Origin: Flavobacterium gelidicaeli
Lineage (GTDB): Bacteria; Bacteroidota; Bacteroidia; Flavobacteriales; Flavobacteriaceae
Direction of reading: 5' to 3'
Assembly: GCF_013294005.1 (NCBI RefSeq)
Contig: NZ_JABSNK010000004.1
Location: 186,001-250,000, forward strand
DNA: 64,000 nucleotides
Shown here piece by piece: positions 24,930 to 33,860 of this stretch. The position numbers and the translations under genes are program-made. Positions within the stretch are counted from its first letter, which is position 1; the number at the start of each line of letters is the position of its first letter. The notes beneath the pieces were generated by a model. That model searched no databases and had not been told where the DNA came from. It was given only the letters and a program-made list of their open reading frames with translations.

Positions 24930-27044
24930 ATGAAATTAAAAATAACTTTATTTGTGACTCTCTTTTTATATGGAACAACTTTCGGTCAAGTCAGGGATAG
25001 TATCTCGTCAATAGAGAAATTATCTGAGGTCGTAGTTACTGGTCAATTTGAACCACAATCAATAAAAAAGGCAGTTTTTAATGTTCGTGTTATTTCAAAA
25101 GAAGACATCAAGCAATTAGCGGCAACTAATTTATCAGATGTTTTAAATCAGTATTTAAACATTACCGTAACACCAAGCGGAACTGATGGACGATCTACTG
25201 TTTCATTATTTGGTTTAGATGCGCAATATTTTAAAATTTTGATTGATAATGTACCTCTTGTAAGCGAGGCCGGTTTAGGAAATAATACTGATTTATCACA
25301 AATAAATTTGAATGATGTGGAGCAAATAGAGATTGTCGAGGGTTCAATGGGAGTTGCCTATGGGGCAAATGCAGTAAGCGGTGTATTGAATATTATAACC
25401 AAGAAATCAGCAATTAACAAATGGAATATATCTGCAGCTGTTCAGGAAGAAACTGTAGGGAATGAATTTGCTTTATTTGATAAAGGCAGGCACATACAAT
25501 CATTAAGTATAAATCATTCTATTGATAAATATTGGTTTGCAAGTGCTGCACTTAATCGGAATGATTTTCAGGGATTTTTAGACAATAAAAAAGGTAAAGA
25601 TTATTCTGAGACTGATTTTAACCGTGGATACAGTTGGCTTCCTAAAGAACAATTGAATGGAACAGCACTTGTTGCATATAAAAAAGATGCTTTCAGAATT
25701 TTTTACAAATTTGAATTTTTAGACGAAACAGTAGCGTATTACAATAGCACCGTACAATCAGGATACAATGCTCAATTGGGATCCTATCGGTATACGAATG
25801 ATAAAAGGTATATGACAAATAGGTATTTTCATAATGTGAATGCTACAGGGAAAATATTTTCTAAATTGAATTATAACGTGTCACTCTCTCATCAAAAACA
25901 ACAAAGAGAAGTTGCTGATTTTAAGTATTATTTATTTTCTCAAACGGAAGCGGATAATAGTAGTATTAAAGATCAATCCATGGAAGTATTGTATTCTACG
26001 GGAACATTAAGTAATATTTTCAATAGTAAAATTATTGATCTACAATTAGGTTATGAAATAGTTAATAACAATGGCTTTTCACTGATACAAGAAGCAAATA
26101 ATAGCATTGTTCCTATTCGAAAAAGACTAAATAATTATGATTTCTTTGTCTCTTCAGAGATCAATATTTTTGAAAAAATGGCTATACGACCAGGTATCCG
26201 AATATCATCTCAATCACAATTTGAAAATCAATATGCATCTTCATTAGGATTGCGCTATTCTTTTGAAAAAGGAATTGATTTTCGAATGTCATACGGGAAA
26301 TCATTTCGCACACCTACTTTTAACGAGCTTTATTCCAAACAAATTTTTGACGGTCATTTCTTTACAGGTAACGAGAGTCTAGTTCCTGAGCAAAGTACTT
26401 CTTATGAAACGAGTCTTAAGAAAACTACTAATTTGTATTCAGGTGTGCAACTTTCAAATACAGTAACTGCTAGTTTTTTAAATGTTAAGGATCGAATTGA
26501 TATGGCATTAATTGGCTTTAATGAAGACACTGGCAATCCCATGTACCAATACATTAATATCAGTACGTATAAAATGTGGAATGTTTCAACGATGAATCAG
26601 TTTAAAAAAGGAAGTTTCAATTTTAATGTAGGCGCTTCTTTTATTGGGATCTCACAGGAAATAGACAATCAAGTTTATAGTTCAGATGATCGTTTTTTAT
26701 ATTCATTTAATATCAATAGTAGCCTTTCTTACACAATTCCAAAATGGGAAACTACAGTAGCGACATATTATAAATATAACGGAAAAACGCAACAGTTTAT
26801 AGAAGGTAATTCAACGTACGTGGTGTCTGAAATTGATGACAGCAACTGGTTGGACGCCTCTATTCAAAAAAGTTTTTTCAATGAAAAAATAGTCACCATC
26901 ATAGGATCTAGAAATTTATTTAATGTTGGTAATGTTAATCAGTCAGGTGCAAATTTAGCAGCTGGTCATGCAACATCCTCTAATGTAATGCTTGCTTATG
27001 GGCGCTCTTATTTTATCAAATTTACGTATAACCTTAATTTTTAA
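24930..27044 (+). CDS. TonB-dependent outer-membrane receptor, iron/heme type
   Basis: The 704-residue protein has a signal peptide ending near TFGQ. A TonB-box-like SEVVVTG (about 32-38) and a plug domain (ISKEDIKQLAATNLSDVLNQYL, then LFGLDAQYFKILIDNVPL, then IEIVEGSMGVAYGANAVSGVLNIITK) follow. The barrel carries FRTPTFNELY and GNESLVPEQS, equivalent to the FRAP and NPDL boxes of heme and siderophore receptors. It imports a ligand using energy from TonB-ExbBD. The next gene encodes an HmuY-like lipoprotein, so heme or an iron complex is the likely cargo. The ATG lies 27 bases past a consensus -7 box, and the gene starts a three-gene operon with HmuY-like and DoxX-like genes. Confidence 0.9.
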   Translation: MKLKITLFVTLFLYGTTFGQVRDSISSIEKLSEVVVTGQFEPQSIKKAVFNVRVISKEDIKQLAATNLSDVLNQYLNITVTPSGTDGRSTVSLFGLDAQYFKILIDNVPLVSEAGLGNNTDLSQINLNDVEQIEIVEGSMGVAYGANAVSGVLNIITKKSAINKWNISAAVQEETVGNEFALFDKGRHIQSLSINHSIDKYWFASAALNRNDFQGFLDNKKGKDYSETDFNRGYSWLPKEQLNGTALVAYKKDAFRIFYKFEFLDETVAYYNSTVQSGYNAQLGSYRYTNDKRYMTNRYFHNVNATGKIFSKLNYNVSLSHQKQQREVADFKYYLFSQTEADNSSIKDQSMEVLYSTGTLSNIFNSKIIDLQLGYEIVNNNGFSLIQEANNSIVPIRKRLNNYDFFVSSEINIFEKMAIRPGIRISSQSQFENQYASSLGLRYSFEKGIDFRMSYGKSFRTPTFNELYSKQIFDGHFFTGNESLVPEQSTSYETSLKKTTNLYSGVQLSNTVTASFLNVKDRIDMALIGFNEDTGNPMYQYINISTYKMWNVSTMNQFKKGSFNFNVGASFIGISQEIDNQVYSSDDRFLYSFNINSSLSYTIPKWETTVATYYKYNGKTQQFIEGNSTYVVSEIDDSNWLDASIQKSFFNEKIVTIIGSRNLFNVGNVNQSGANLAAGHATSSNVMLAYGRSYFIKFTYNLNF

Positions 27045-27060
27045 TATATATTTTAATACT

Positions 27061-28143
27061 ATGAAAAAGACAATTTTTTCTTTGACATTCGCCTTATTAA
27101 CACTTGCTTCGTGCTCAAATAATGAAGCAGACCCTATCGAGATAGCTACCGTTGGGGAGACTTTACAACCCAATGTGGGCGGTCCTAACGAACCCAATCA
27201 AGTTTATTTAGATTTAAGCACAGCAAAAATGGATGTTGTTGATAGAGCATCATGGGATTTCGGGTTTTCAAGCGGTTCTGATTTTAGAGTAGTCATTAAT
27301 GGTGCCCTTAAAATGGCCGTAAAACAACTAGCTACTTCAGATATTAGTTTGCCACAAGAAATAAACAGTGCAGTAACAGTAGGGGCAGGAACTACCGCTT
27401 CTTCAAACGGATATGTAGACAACCCGACAGGAGTTTTACAAGGAGATGGAGCAGGACTTGGAACTGCTATTGCTGAAATTTCAGCTACAGAAGCTGACAA
27501 TAAAGTGTATTTAGTTAATCTAGGATACGCAGTTTCAACAGAAACTCCAGTTGTAGGTTCTGTTAGTGTTGATGGGATTGCAAGAGGTTGGAAAAAAGTT
27601 AGAATTTTAAGAAACGGTACAGGTTATAAAATTCAGTATGCAGATTTAACAGCTACAACTTTTGAAGAAAAAATAATTGCTAAAGATGCGAATTTCAATT
27701 TTTCATTTTTTAGTTTAATTACTGAAAAAAATGTTGCAGTTGAGCCATTAAAAACAAAATGGGATTTGAACTTTACCATTTTTACAAATTATGTGAACTT
27801 TGGTTCAGAAGTGACTTATGGTTATTCTGATTTTATTGTTTCAAATACCAATGGAGGTACAAAAGTGTACCAAGTGCTAGAAGCTGATGGGGGATCTTAT
27901 TTGGCTTTCGCCAAAGCAAATGTAGTTGAAGATAATTTTGTTTTTTCAAGTACTGATCAAAGAGTAATTGGTTCTAGTTGGAGGAGCGGTGGCGGACCGG
28001 GAACTTTACCAAGTATTAAAACAGATCGTTTTTATGTGGTAAAAGATGCTGCTGATAATTATTATAAAATAAAATTTCTAAGCATGACCAATGATGCTGG
28101 AGAAAGAGGAAATCCTATTTTAGAATATGCAATTTTAAATTAA
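27061..28143 (+). CDS. HmuY-family surface lipoprotein lacking histidine
   Basis: I chose ATG 27061, which gives a lipoprotein signal MKKTIFSLTFALLTLASC (Cys18), 16 bases after the receptor stop. The 360-residue product has the HmuY pattern: QVYLDLSTAK, then SWDFGFSSG, then KTKWDLNFTIFTNYV and a C-terminal FYVVKDAADNYYKIKFLS. HmuY of Porphyromonas gingivalis binds heme with two histidines and passes it to the receptor HmuR. This protein contains no histidine at all. Its only internal methionines are Met57, Met85 and Met342. It may use other ligands, as some HmuY relatives use methionines, or bind something other than heme. An insertion of about 60 Gly/Ala/Thr-rich residues (100-160) is also present. 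Confidence 0.85.
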   Translation: MKKTIFSLTFALLTLASCSNNEADPIEIATVGETLQPNVGGPNEPNQVYLDLSTAKMDVVDRASWDFGFSSGSDFRVVINGALKMAVKQLATSDISLPQEINSAVTVGAGTTASSNGYVDNPTGVLQGDGAGLGTAIAEISATEADNKVYLVNLGYAVSTETPVVGSVSVDGIARGWKKVRILRNGTGYKIQYADLTATTFEEKIIAKDANFNFSFFSLITEKNVAVEPLKTKWDLNFTIFTNYVNFGSEVTYGYSDFIVSNTNGGTKVYQVLEADGGSYLAFAKANVVEDNFVFSSTDQRVIGSSWRSGGGPGTLPSIKTDRFYVVKDAADNYYKIKFLSMTNDAGERGNPILEYAILN

Positions 28144-28147
28144 AATT

Positions 28148-28612
28148 ATGAAAAAGATACTACCTGTACTTAAAGTACTATTTAGCCTGATATTAGGAGG
28201 GATGATGATTTTTGGAGGAATCAAGAAATTTGATAAACCAGCTCCATCACCTACCGAAATTATTGAGACTGTAAAGAAAGGAGAAGAAGTAGCTCCTAAT
28301 ACCGAGATCCTAAAGATTAAAAATTACGTTTTCGGGATGAAACAAACTAATTACTTCTGGGAATTTTTAGGTTTTGTAGAAATCCTAGCTGGGGTATTAT
28401 TAATAAGTCAGTTTTTCTCTTTATTGGGGGCAATAGTGGCGTTACCTGTAACCATTAATATATTCTTATTTCATTTGTTTCTAGAACCTAATGAAATTGG
28501 AGAGTTATTCCAGATGTTAGGATTGTTAATCATAAACTTAGCAATAATAGGCTTTAGTTATAAATTATGGAAACCTATTTTGATTAATAGGAACATATTA
28601 CGATTGAGTTAG
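28148..28612 (+). CDS. DoxX-like small membrane protein
   Basis: The 154-residue protein has four hydrophobic spans, with a first helix LKVLFSLILGGMMIFGGIKKF typical of the DoxX/DoxD-like family. A loop with many charges follows, then FWEFLGFVEILAGVLLI and LFHLFLEP. DoxX-like proteins are membrane proteins of mostly unknown role, some tied to redox or thiosulfate metabolism. It begins 4 bases after the HmuY-like gene, so it is the last gene of the receptor operon, and is followed by a terminator. A role in reduction or release of the imported ligand is conjecture. Confidence 0.75.
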   Translation: MKKILPVLKVLFSLILGGMMIFGGIKKFDKPAPSPTEIIETVKKGEEVAPNTEILKIKNYVFGMKQTNYFWEFLGFVEILAGVLLISQFFSLLGAIVALPVTINIFLFHLFLEPNEIGELFQMLGLLIINLAIIGFSYKLWKPILINRNILRLS

Positions 28613-28639
28613 TTTCAGTGTTTTTTATTTTTATTTTTG

Positions 28640-28668
28640 AAAAGGTTAGATTCGTCTAGCCTTTTTTT
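28640..28668 (+). terminator. Terminator of the receptor/HmuY/DoxX operon
   Basis: AAAAGGTTAGA and TCTAGCCTTTT pair (with one G-T pair) around a TTCG tetraloop and run into seven T residues. Confidence 0.85.
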
Positions 28669-28755
28669 GGTTTGGATAGTCAGTCAATTATTATTTAAGC
28701 TTGTTTTTAAGAGAATTTAAGTGGGTAAAACTTTGTTTCTTTGCTACTTTGACTC

Positions 28756-28786
28756 TTTGTACCTACAGAAGTTTGTATTATATTTG
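28756..28786 (+). promoter_or_regulatory. Putative ffh promoter
   Basis: TTTG (28756-28759), a 19-base spacer and TATATTTG (28779-28786) give a full consensus Bacteroidota promoter. It lies 22 bases before the ffh ATG. Confidence 0.75.
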
Positions 28787-28808
28787 CAATTCCTAAAACA
28801 ACAATTAC

Positions 28809-30164
28809 ATGTTCGATAATTTAAGCGATAAACTAGATAAAGCCTTTCATATATTAAAAGGGCACGGAAAAATAACTGAAGTAAACGTAGCCGAAACTTT
28901 GAAAGAAGTACGTCGCGCCTTACTTGACGCCGATGTGAATTTTAAAATTGCCAAAGATTTTACTACAAGAGTGAAAGAAAAAGCAATTGGACAAGACGTA
29001 TTGACTACTTTGCAACCGGGGCAATTGTTAGTGAAGCTTGTAAAAGATGAATTAACAGAGTTGATGGGTGGTGATGTTGCGGGAATTAACCTTTCTGGTA
29101 CACCTACTGTTATCTTGATGTCGGGTTTACAAGGATCAGGTAAGACAACTTTTTCTGGGAAATTAGCTAATTACCTTCAGACAAAAAAAGCTAAGAAACC
29201 ACTTTTAGTTGCTTGTGATATTTATCGTCCGGCGGCTATCCAGCAGTTATACGTTGTAGGAGATTCTATAGGTGTTGAAGTTTATTCAGAACCAGAGAAT
29301 AAAAATCCAGTTGAAATTGCTCAAAATGCAATCAAACACGCAAAAGCAAACGGTTTTAATGTTGTTATTGTCGATACCGCAGGTCGTTTAGCAGTAGATA
29401 AACAAATGATGGACGAGATTGCACTCGTTCACAAAGCAATACAACCACAAGAAACTTTATTTGTTGTGGATGCTATGACAGGTCAGGACGCGGTAAATAC
29501 AGCAAAAGCGTTCAACGATATTTTGAATTTTGATGGAGTAATCTTGACTAAATTAGATGGAGATACACGTGGTGGAGCAGCGCTTTCGATCAAAACTGTA
29601 GTTAATAAACCAATTAAATTCGTAGGTACGGGTGAAAAAATGGATGCAATTGATGTATTCTATCCTGTACGTATGGCTGAACGTATCCTGGGAATGGGAG
29701 ATGTGGTGTCTTTAGTTGAAAGAGCACAAGAGCAATTTGACGAAGACGAGGCAAGAAAGATTCAAAAGAAAATTGCTAAAAACGAATTTGGTTTTGATGA
29801 TTTCTTATCACAAATTCAACAAGTGAAAAAAATGGGTAATATGAAAGACTTGGTCGGAATGATACCAGGTGCTTCTAAAGCCATGAAAGATGTAGAAATA
29901 GAAGATGATGCTTTCAAACACATTGAAGCAATTATCCACTCGATGACTCCCACAGAAAGAAGCAAGCCTTCGCTTATTGATGTGAAAAGGAAAGCGAGAA
30001 TTTCAAAAGGTTCTGGGACAAAAATCGAGCAAGTTAATCAGTTGATGAAACAGTTTGAGCAAATGAGCAAAATGATGAAAATGATGCAAGGTCCGGGAGG
30101 AAAAAATTTAATGAAAATGATGGGCGGAATGAAAGGCGGTATGCCTGGAGGAATGCCAAAATAA
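28809..30164 (+). CDS. ffh: Signal recognition particle protein Ffh (SRP54)
   Basis: The 451-residue GTPase has the N helical domain and G1 GLQGSGKTT (106-114). It has the DTAGRL G3 box, TKLDGDTRGG (G4 and insertion region) and a methionine-rich M domain ending in many Met and Gly (KMMKMMQGPGGKNLMKMMGG). Ffh with 4.5S RNA binds signal sequences on ribosomes and delivers them to FtsY for membrane insertion. It is monocistronic, with a consensus promoter and a hairpin after the stop. Length is standard. Confidence 0.97.
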   Translation: MFDNLSDKLDKAFHILKGHGKITEVNVAETLKEVRRALLDADVNFKIAKDFTTRVKEKAIGQDVLTTLQPGQLLVKLVKDELTELMGGDVAGINLSGTPTVILMSGLQGSGKTTFSGKLANYLQTKKAKKPLLVACDIYRPAAIQQLYVVGDSIGVEVYSEPENKNPVEIAQNAIKHAKANGFNVVIVDTAGRLAVDKQMMDEIALVHKAIQPQETLFVVDAMTGQDAVNTAKAFNDILNFDGVILTKLDGDTRGGAALSIKTVVNKPIKFVGTGEKMDAIDVFYPVRMAERILGMGDVVSLVERAQEQFDEDEARKIQKKIAKNEFGFDDFLSQIQQVKKMGNMKDLVGMIPGASKAMKDVEIEDDAFKHIEAIIHSMTPTERSKPSLIDVKRKARISKGSGTKIEQVNQLMKQFEQMSKMMKMMQGPGGKNLMKMMGGMKGGMPGGMPK

Positions 30165-30167
30165 TAT

Positions 30168-30210
30168 TTTAAGGTTTAAGATTCTGTACGGAATTTTAAA
30201 CCTTAAATTT
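30168..30210 (+). terminator. Terminator after ffh
   Basis: TTTAAGGTTTAA pairs with TTAAACCTTAAA across a 16-base loop and is followed by T residues. The stem is AT-rich, so it may be moderate in strength. Confidence 0.65.
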
Positions 30211-30308
30211 TTGCTACAAATTACAACAACTACTATTCGGTTTTACAATTTTTAGGTACTTATGAGGGAGGACTTTTAAATTTCTAAAATTTTAAACTAC
30301 ATTAAAAA

Positions 30309-31193
30309 ATGCAACTACTAGACGGAAAAAAAACTGCAGAAGACATCAAAGGCGAAATTGCTATTGAGGTACAAAAAATGATTAAAAACGGGGAAAAAGT
30401 GCCTCATCTTGCCGCAGTTATTGTGGGGAATGATGGCGCAAGTTTAACTTACGTAGGAAGTAAAGTGAAGGCCTGCGAAAGAGTAGGGTTTGAATCTACT
30501 TTAGTAAAAATGCCTAGCACAACATCTGAAACAGAATTGCTTAAAAAAATTAAGGAATTAAACGAAGATGATAATATCGATGGATTCATTGTTCAATTGC
30601 CTTTACCTGTTCAAATTGATGAGCAAAAGGTATTGATGGCAGTTGATCCAAGCAAAGATGTTGATGGTTTTCACCCAGAGAACTTTGGGAAAATGGCCTT
30701 AGATATGAGTACATTTATTCCTGCAACACCTTTTGGAATTTTAGAATTATTAGAACGTTATGGTGTAGAAACTCAAGGAAAGCACACTGTTGTTATAGGG
30801 CGTAGCCATATTGTAGGACGACCAATGAGTATCTTAATGGGTAGAAAGGGTTTTCCTGGAAACTCTACAGTGACATTAACACATAGTTATACAAAGAATA
30901 TTGCTCAAATTACCACACAAGCAGACATCATCATCACAGCGTTAGGGGTTCCTAATTATCTTAAAGCAGAAATGGTTAAAGATGGTGCTGTCGTAATTGA
31001 TGTGGGTATTACACGTGTAAGTGATGATACAAATGCAAAAGGATATGTTATTACTGGTGATGTTGACTTTGAAAATGTAAGTAAAAAAGCGAGTTTTATC
31101 ACACCAGTTCCTGGAGGTGTAGGACCAATGACCATTGCGATGTTAATGAAAAATACTTTATTAGCTAGAGAAATGAAAATGGCTAAATTATAA
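30309..31193 (+). CDS. folD: Bifunctional methylenetetrahydrofolate dehydrogenase/cyclohydrolase FolD
   Basis: The 294-residue enzyme shows the FolD patterns. Near residue 43 it reads IVGNDGASLTYVGSKVKACERVG with the catalytic Lys in YVGSK. VQLPLPVQID follows, then VDGFHPENFG and the Rossmann segment VIGRSHIVGRPMSILM, with a C-terminal PVPGGVGPMTIAMLM. It interconverts methylene-, methenyl- and formyl-tetrahydrofolate using NADP(H), supplying one-carbon units for purines and formylmethionine. It stands alone after ffh and is closed by a terminator 9 bases past the stop. Confidence 0.96.
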   Translation: MQLLDGKKTAEDIKGEIAIEVQKMIKNGEKVPHLAAVIVGNDGASLTYVGSKVKACERVGFESTLVKMPSTTSETELLKKIKELNEDDNIDGFIVQLPLPVQIDEQKVLMAVDPSKDVDGFHPENFGKMALDMSTFIPATPFGILELLERYGVETQGKHTVVIGRSHIVGRPMSILMGRKGFPGNSTVTLTHSYTKNIAQITTQADIIITALGVPNYLKAEMVKDGAVVIDVGITRVSDDTNAKGYVITGDVDFENVSKKASFITPVPGGVGPMTIAMLMKNTLLAREMKMAKL

Positions 31194-31202
31194 GAAATAC
31201 CT

Positions 31203-31228
31203 AAACCTACTCAAACGAGTAGGTTTTT
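31203..31228 (+). terminator. Terminator after folD
   Basis: AAACCTACTC and GAGTAGGTTT form a perfect stem with a four-base loop, followed by a long T run. Confidence 0.9.
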
Positions 31229-31411
31229 TTTTTGGTATTAAATAAAACATAAAAAACCAACAGTACAGAGTTGGCCTTAGAAATAAACAATACTTTTGTG
31301 CCACTTAAAAAAAGAGACTTACCTAATGGACGATTATTATTCGGAAATGTTTAACTAAATGTGGCCCTTGATCAATTTCAAGAGGCTATACTAATACTAT
31401 AGAATTTTGAA

Positions 31412-32338
31412 ATGAGAGCTTTTTACAAAAACAACAATGGATTAATTGAGGTGGCTGACTGGTTTCCTAACAGCTGGATAAATATTGAGTGTCCATCTCC
31501 TGATGAAAAACGATATTTACTGGAAGAACTACAAATTCCAGAAGCTTTTTACAACGATATTGAAGACATAGACGAAAGACCACGTATTGAGGTTGAAAAC
31601 GGCTGGACGCTTATTATTATGCGTATACCAGTGAAAAGTAATGATATAAAATTACCTTTTCATACCATTCCAGTAGGCGTGGTTTTTAAAGGAGAGGTAT
31701 GCGTGACAATTAGCTTTTATAAAACGGAAATGCTCACTGACTTTGTCGCTTATACTAAGAGAAAAAACATTGATTTAAAAGATAATTTTGATTTGGTTCT
31801 ACGTCTTTTATTATCCTCTAGCGTCTGGTACTTGAAATATTTAAAATTAGTCAACCAGAAGATTAGGCTAGCCGAAGACAACTTAGAGAAATCCATAAAA
31901 AATCAAGAATTACAAGCTTTACTGCAAATTGAGAAATGCTTGGTATTTTTTATGACTTCTTTAAAAGGGAATGATATTTTACTACACCGCATAAAAAATA
32001 TAAAATCACAGAGAGAAACGTACGATTCTGATTTATTAGAAGATGTCGAAATCGAATTGCGACAAGCACAAGAAACTACTAATATTTATAGTGATATTTT
32101 GACAGGAACCATGGATGCTTACGCGTCTGTGATTTCTAATAATATGAATAACATAATGAAGCAGATGACGTCGATTTCGATCATACTAATGATTCCTACA
32201 GTTATCGCTAGTTTTTACGGTATGAACGTTCCTAATGCTTTACAAGATAATCCTATGGGTTTATGGATTCTGGTGTTGATTTCGATTTTGTTATCTGCTG
32301 TGGGTGTGTTTCTTTTTAAGAGAAGAAGATGGTTTTAA
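31412..32338 (+). CDS. corA: CorA-family magnesium/divalent-cation channel
   Basis: The 308-residue protein has a cytoplasmic N-terminal alpha/beta domain, a long helix and two C-terminal membrane spans (about 251-268 and 283-300). The invariant YGMN motif (269-272) at the pore mouth starts the periplasmic loop, here YGMNVPNAL. Several acidic residues follow. CorA forms pentameric Mg2+ channels gated by intracellular Mg2+. The last residues are basic (KRRRW), as usual at the cytoplasmic end. The gene is single, between terminators. Confidence 0.92.
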   Translation: MRAFYKNNNGLIEVADWFPNSWINIECPSPDEKRYLLEELQIPEAFYNDIEDIDERPRIEVENGWTLIIMRIPVKSNDIKLPFHTIPVGVVFKGEVCVTISFYKTEMLTDFVAYTKRKNIDLKDNFDLVLRLLLSSSVWYLKYLKLVNQKIRLAEDNLEKSIKNQELQALLQIEKCLVFFMTSLKGNDILLHRIKNIKSQRETYDSDLLEDVEIELRQAQETTNIYSDILTGTMDAYASVISNNMNNIMKQMTSISIILMIPTVIASFYGMNVPNALQDNPMGLWILVLISILLSAVGVFLFKRRRWF

Positions 32339-32395
32339 AAGGTGGAACTTTAGCTTTGTTTTCGAAAAATAAAAAATAAAAATTAATATAAAATA

Positions 32396-32427
32396 AAAGA
32401 GAGGATATATTGCTATATCCTCTCTTT
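32396..32427. terminator. Bidirectional terminator between corA and susD
   Basis: AAAGAGAGGATATA and TATATCCTCTCTTT form a perfect hairpin with a TTGC loop. It lies between convergent genes. Confidence 0.9.
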
Positions 32428-32456
32428 GTATTTAAAACAGAAACTACTTTTTTAAA

Positions 32457-33857
32457 TTAGTATCCTGCATTTTGTTTTGTGTTTGCATTAGCATTAGTTT
32501 CCACTAATGGAATAGGGAAAGCATATTTATAACTTCCGTAAAGAATTGCCCCTTTGTCATCATAGGTTTGCTTTAACGCATCAACAATAGGCATGTTTTG
32601 CTTTGTTCTAGCGATATCATCAAATCTAAACCCTTCAAAAGCTAACTCTTTGCGACGCTCATTTAAAATGTCATTACGAGTCACTGTAGTGTAAGCAGCA
32701 GCACCTCTATTAGTAGCAATTGAGTTGATCGAAGTTAAAACGGTTGCATCTGCATTGTTAATCATGAAAGAAGCTTCAGCATTAACTAATACCATTTCTT
32801 CAAAACGAATTAAAGGAACATTTGATTCGAAAGCGATAAATTTACCCACGTTTCTTAATCTGTTTTTGCCATCAATAGCTAACATTGCTGTAGTTCCTCT
32901 AACGTCAGTTTTACTGAAAAGATTCTTGAAGTTGTCTAAAACAACAATGTCTCCGTAAGTAGTCGATGCGTAGATGTTGTACAACCCATCGATAGAATTG
33001 TTATCGTTATCTCTAAATGCCAATTCAAAAATAGTGTTGATAGGCTTAGGGATAGTGTAGGTATTTACAAACTCACTAGCTTGTGCAATACGTTTACCGT
33101 TTATTGTTGCTTGCTTCATTGCATCGCTTGATGCTTGTTTAGCAATTGCCCAATCCTCAAAATACAATGCTACTCTCGCTTTAAGACCATTTACAGCTGG
33201 TGTTGTCACCGTTTCTGTAGAGTCATCTAGTTCTGCATCCATCAAAGTTAAGGCTTTGTCTAAATCAGTATAGATGAAGTTTTTAACTTCTCCTACCGTA
33301 TTTCTAGCCGGACTTAAATTAGCGCTTTTAAACTCAGTAATGTACGCAACACCATCAGCAGATAATCCGCCACCGTTTACGTTTTGCTGACCATATAAGC
33401 GAAGTAAATCATAATGAGCTAAAGCTCTTAACATTAAAGCTTGCCCTTTGTAATAGTTGATTTGAGCAGTTTCCTCCGCATTTGCTCCTGTAATAGTTGT
33501 GTTAATTACAAGATTAGTACTTGATACTACGGCATATATTTGAGTAAAAGTATCTCTAGCGTAGCCGTCAGAGTTTACCATATCCATAGATCCTGGAGTT
33601 ACAAAACGTCCAGAGTTTCCAGTTGAAAAGGCATTATCAGAGCGTACGTCACCAAAGACTAACATGTCACGACCATAGTAAAACTCACTAGTCATTCTAT
33701 TGTAAGCTCCAGAAAGTACTAATCTCAAGTCGTTAGCAGATTTAATTGTTGTTACCTCTTTATTAACTGTCAATGTTGGGTCTAAATCTGAATCATCGCA
33801 TGAAGCTACTGTAAGCAGTAGGGACAATGCTAATATGCTTTTTGTTATTATTTTCAT
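32457..33857 (-). CDS. SusD/RagB-type nutrient-binding lipoprotein
   Basis: The 466-residue product has a lipobox at TVASC (Cys20) and an N-terminal segment VTTIKSANDLRLVLSGAYNRM. A TPR-like helical core includes YYKGQALMLRALAHYDLLRLYG, the best conserved SusD motif, and the C-terminus has NERRKELAFEGFRFDDIART. SusD proteins sit on the outer surface and act as a lid over a SusC channel, capturing glycans or peptides. It follows the SusC gene by 3 bases, so they are co-transcribed. No glycoside hydrolase, peptidase or regulator is adjacent, so the substrate is unknown. Confidence 0.95.
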   Translation of the reverse strand: MKIITKSILALSLLLTVASCDDSDLDPTLTVNKEVTTIKSANDLRLVLSGAYNRMTSEFYYGRDMLVFGDVRSDNAFSTGNSGRFVTPGSMDMVNSDGYARDTFTQIYAVVSSTNLVINTTITGANAEETAQINYYKGQALMLRALAHYDLLRLYGQQNVNGGGLSADGVAYITEFKSANLSPARNTVGEVKNFIYTDLDKALTLMDAELDDSTETVTTPAVNGLKARVALYFEDWAIAKQASSDAMKQATINGKRIAQASEFVNTYTIPKPINTIFELAFRDNDNNSIDGLYNIYASTTYGDIVVLDNFKNLFSKTDVRGTTAMLAIDGKNRLRNVGKFIAFESNVPLIRFEEMVLVNAEASFMINNADATVLTSINSIATNRGAAAYTTVTRNDILNERRKELAFEGFRFDDIARTKQNMPIVDALKQTYDDKGAILYGSYKYAFPIPLVETNANANTKQNAGY

Positions 33858-33860
33858 TTC

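Noticed and set aside
26992-27060. Longer start of the HmuY-like gene overlapping the receptor gene
   Set aside because: The extra 23 residues overlap the receptor and would hide the lipoprotein signal that begins at 27061.
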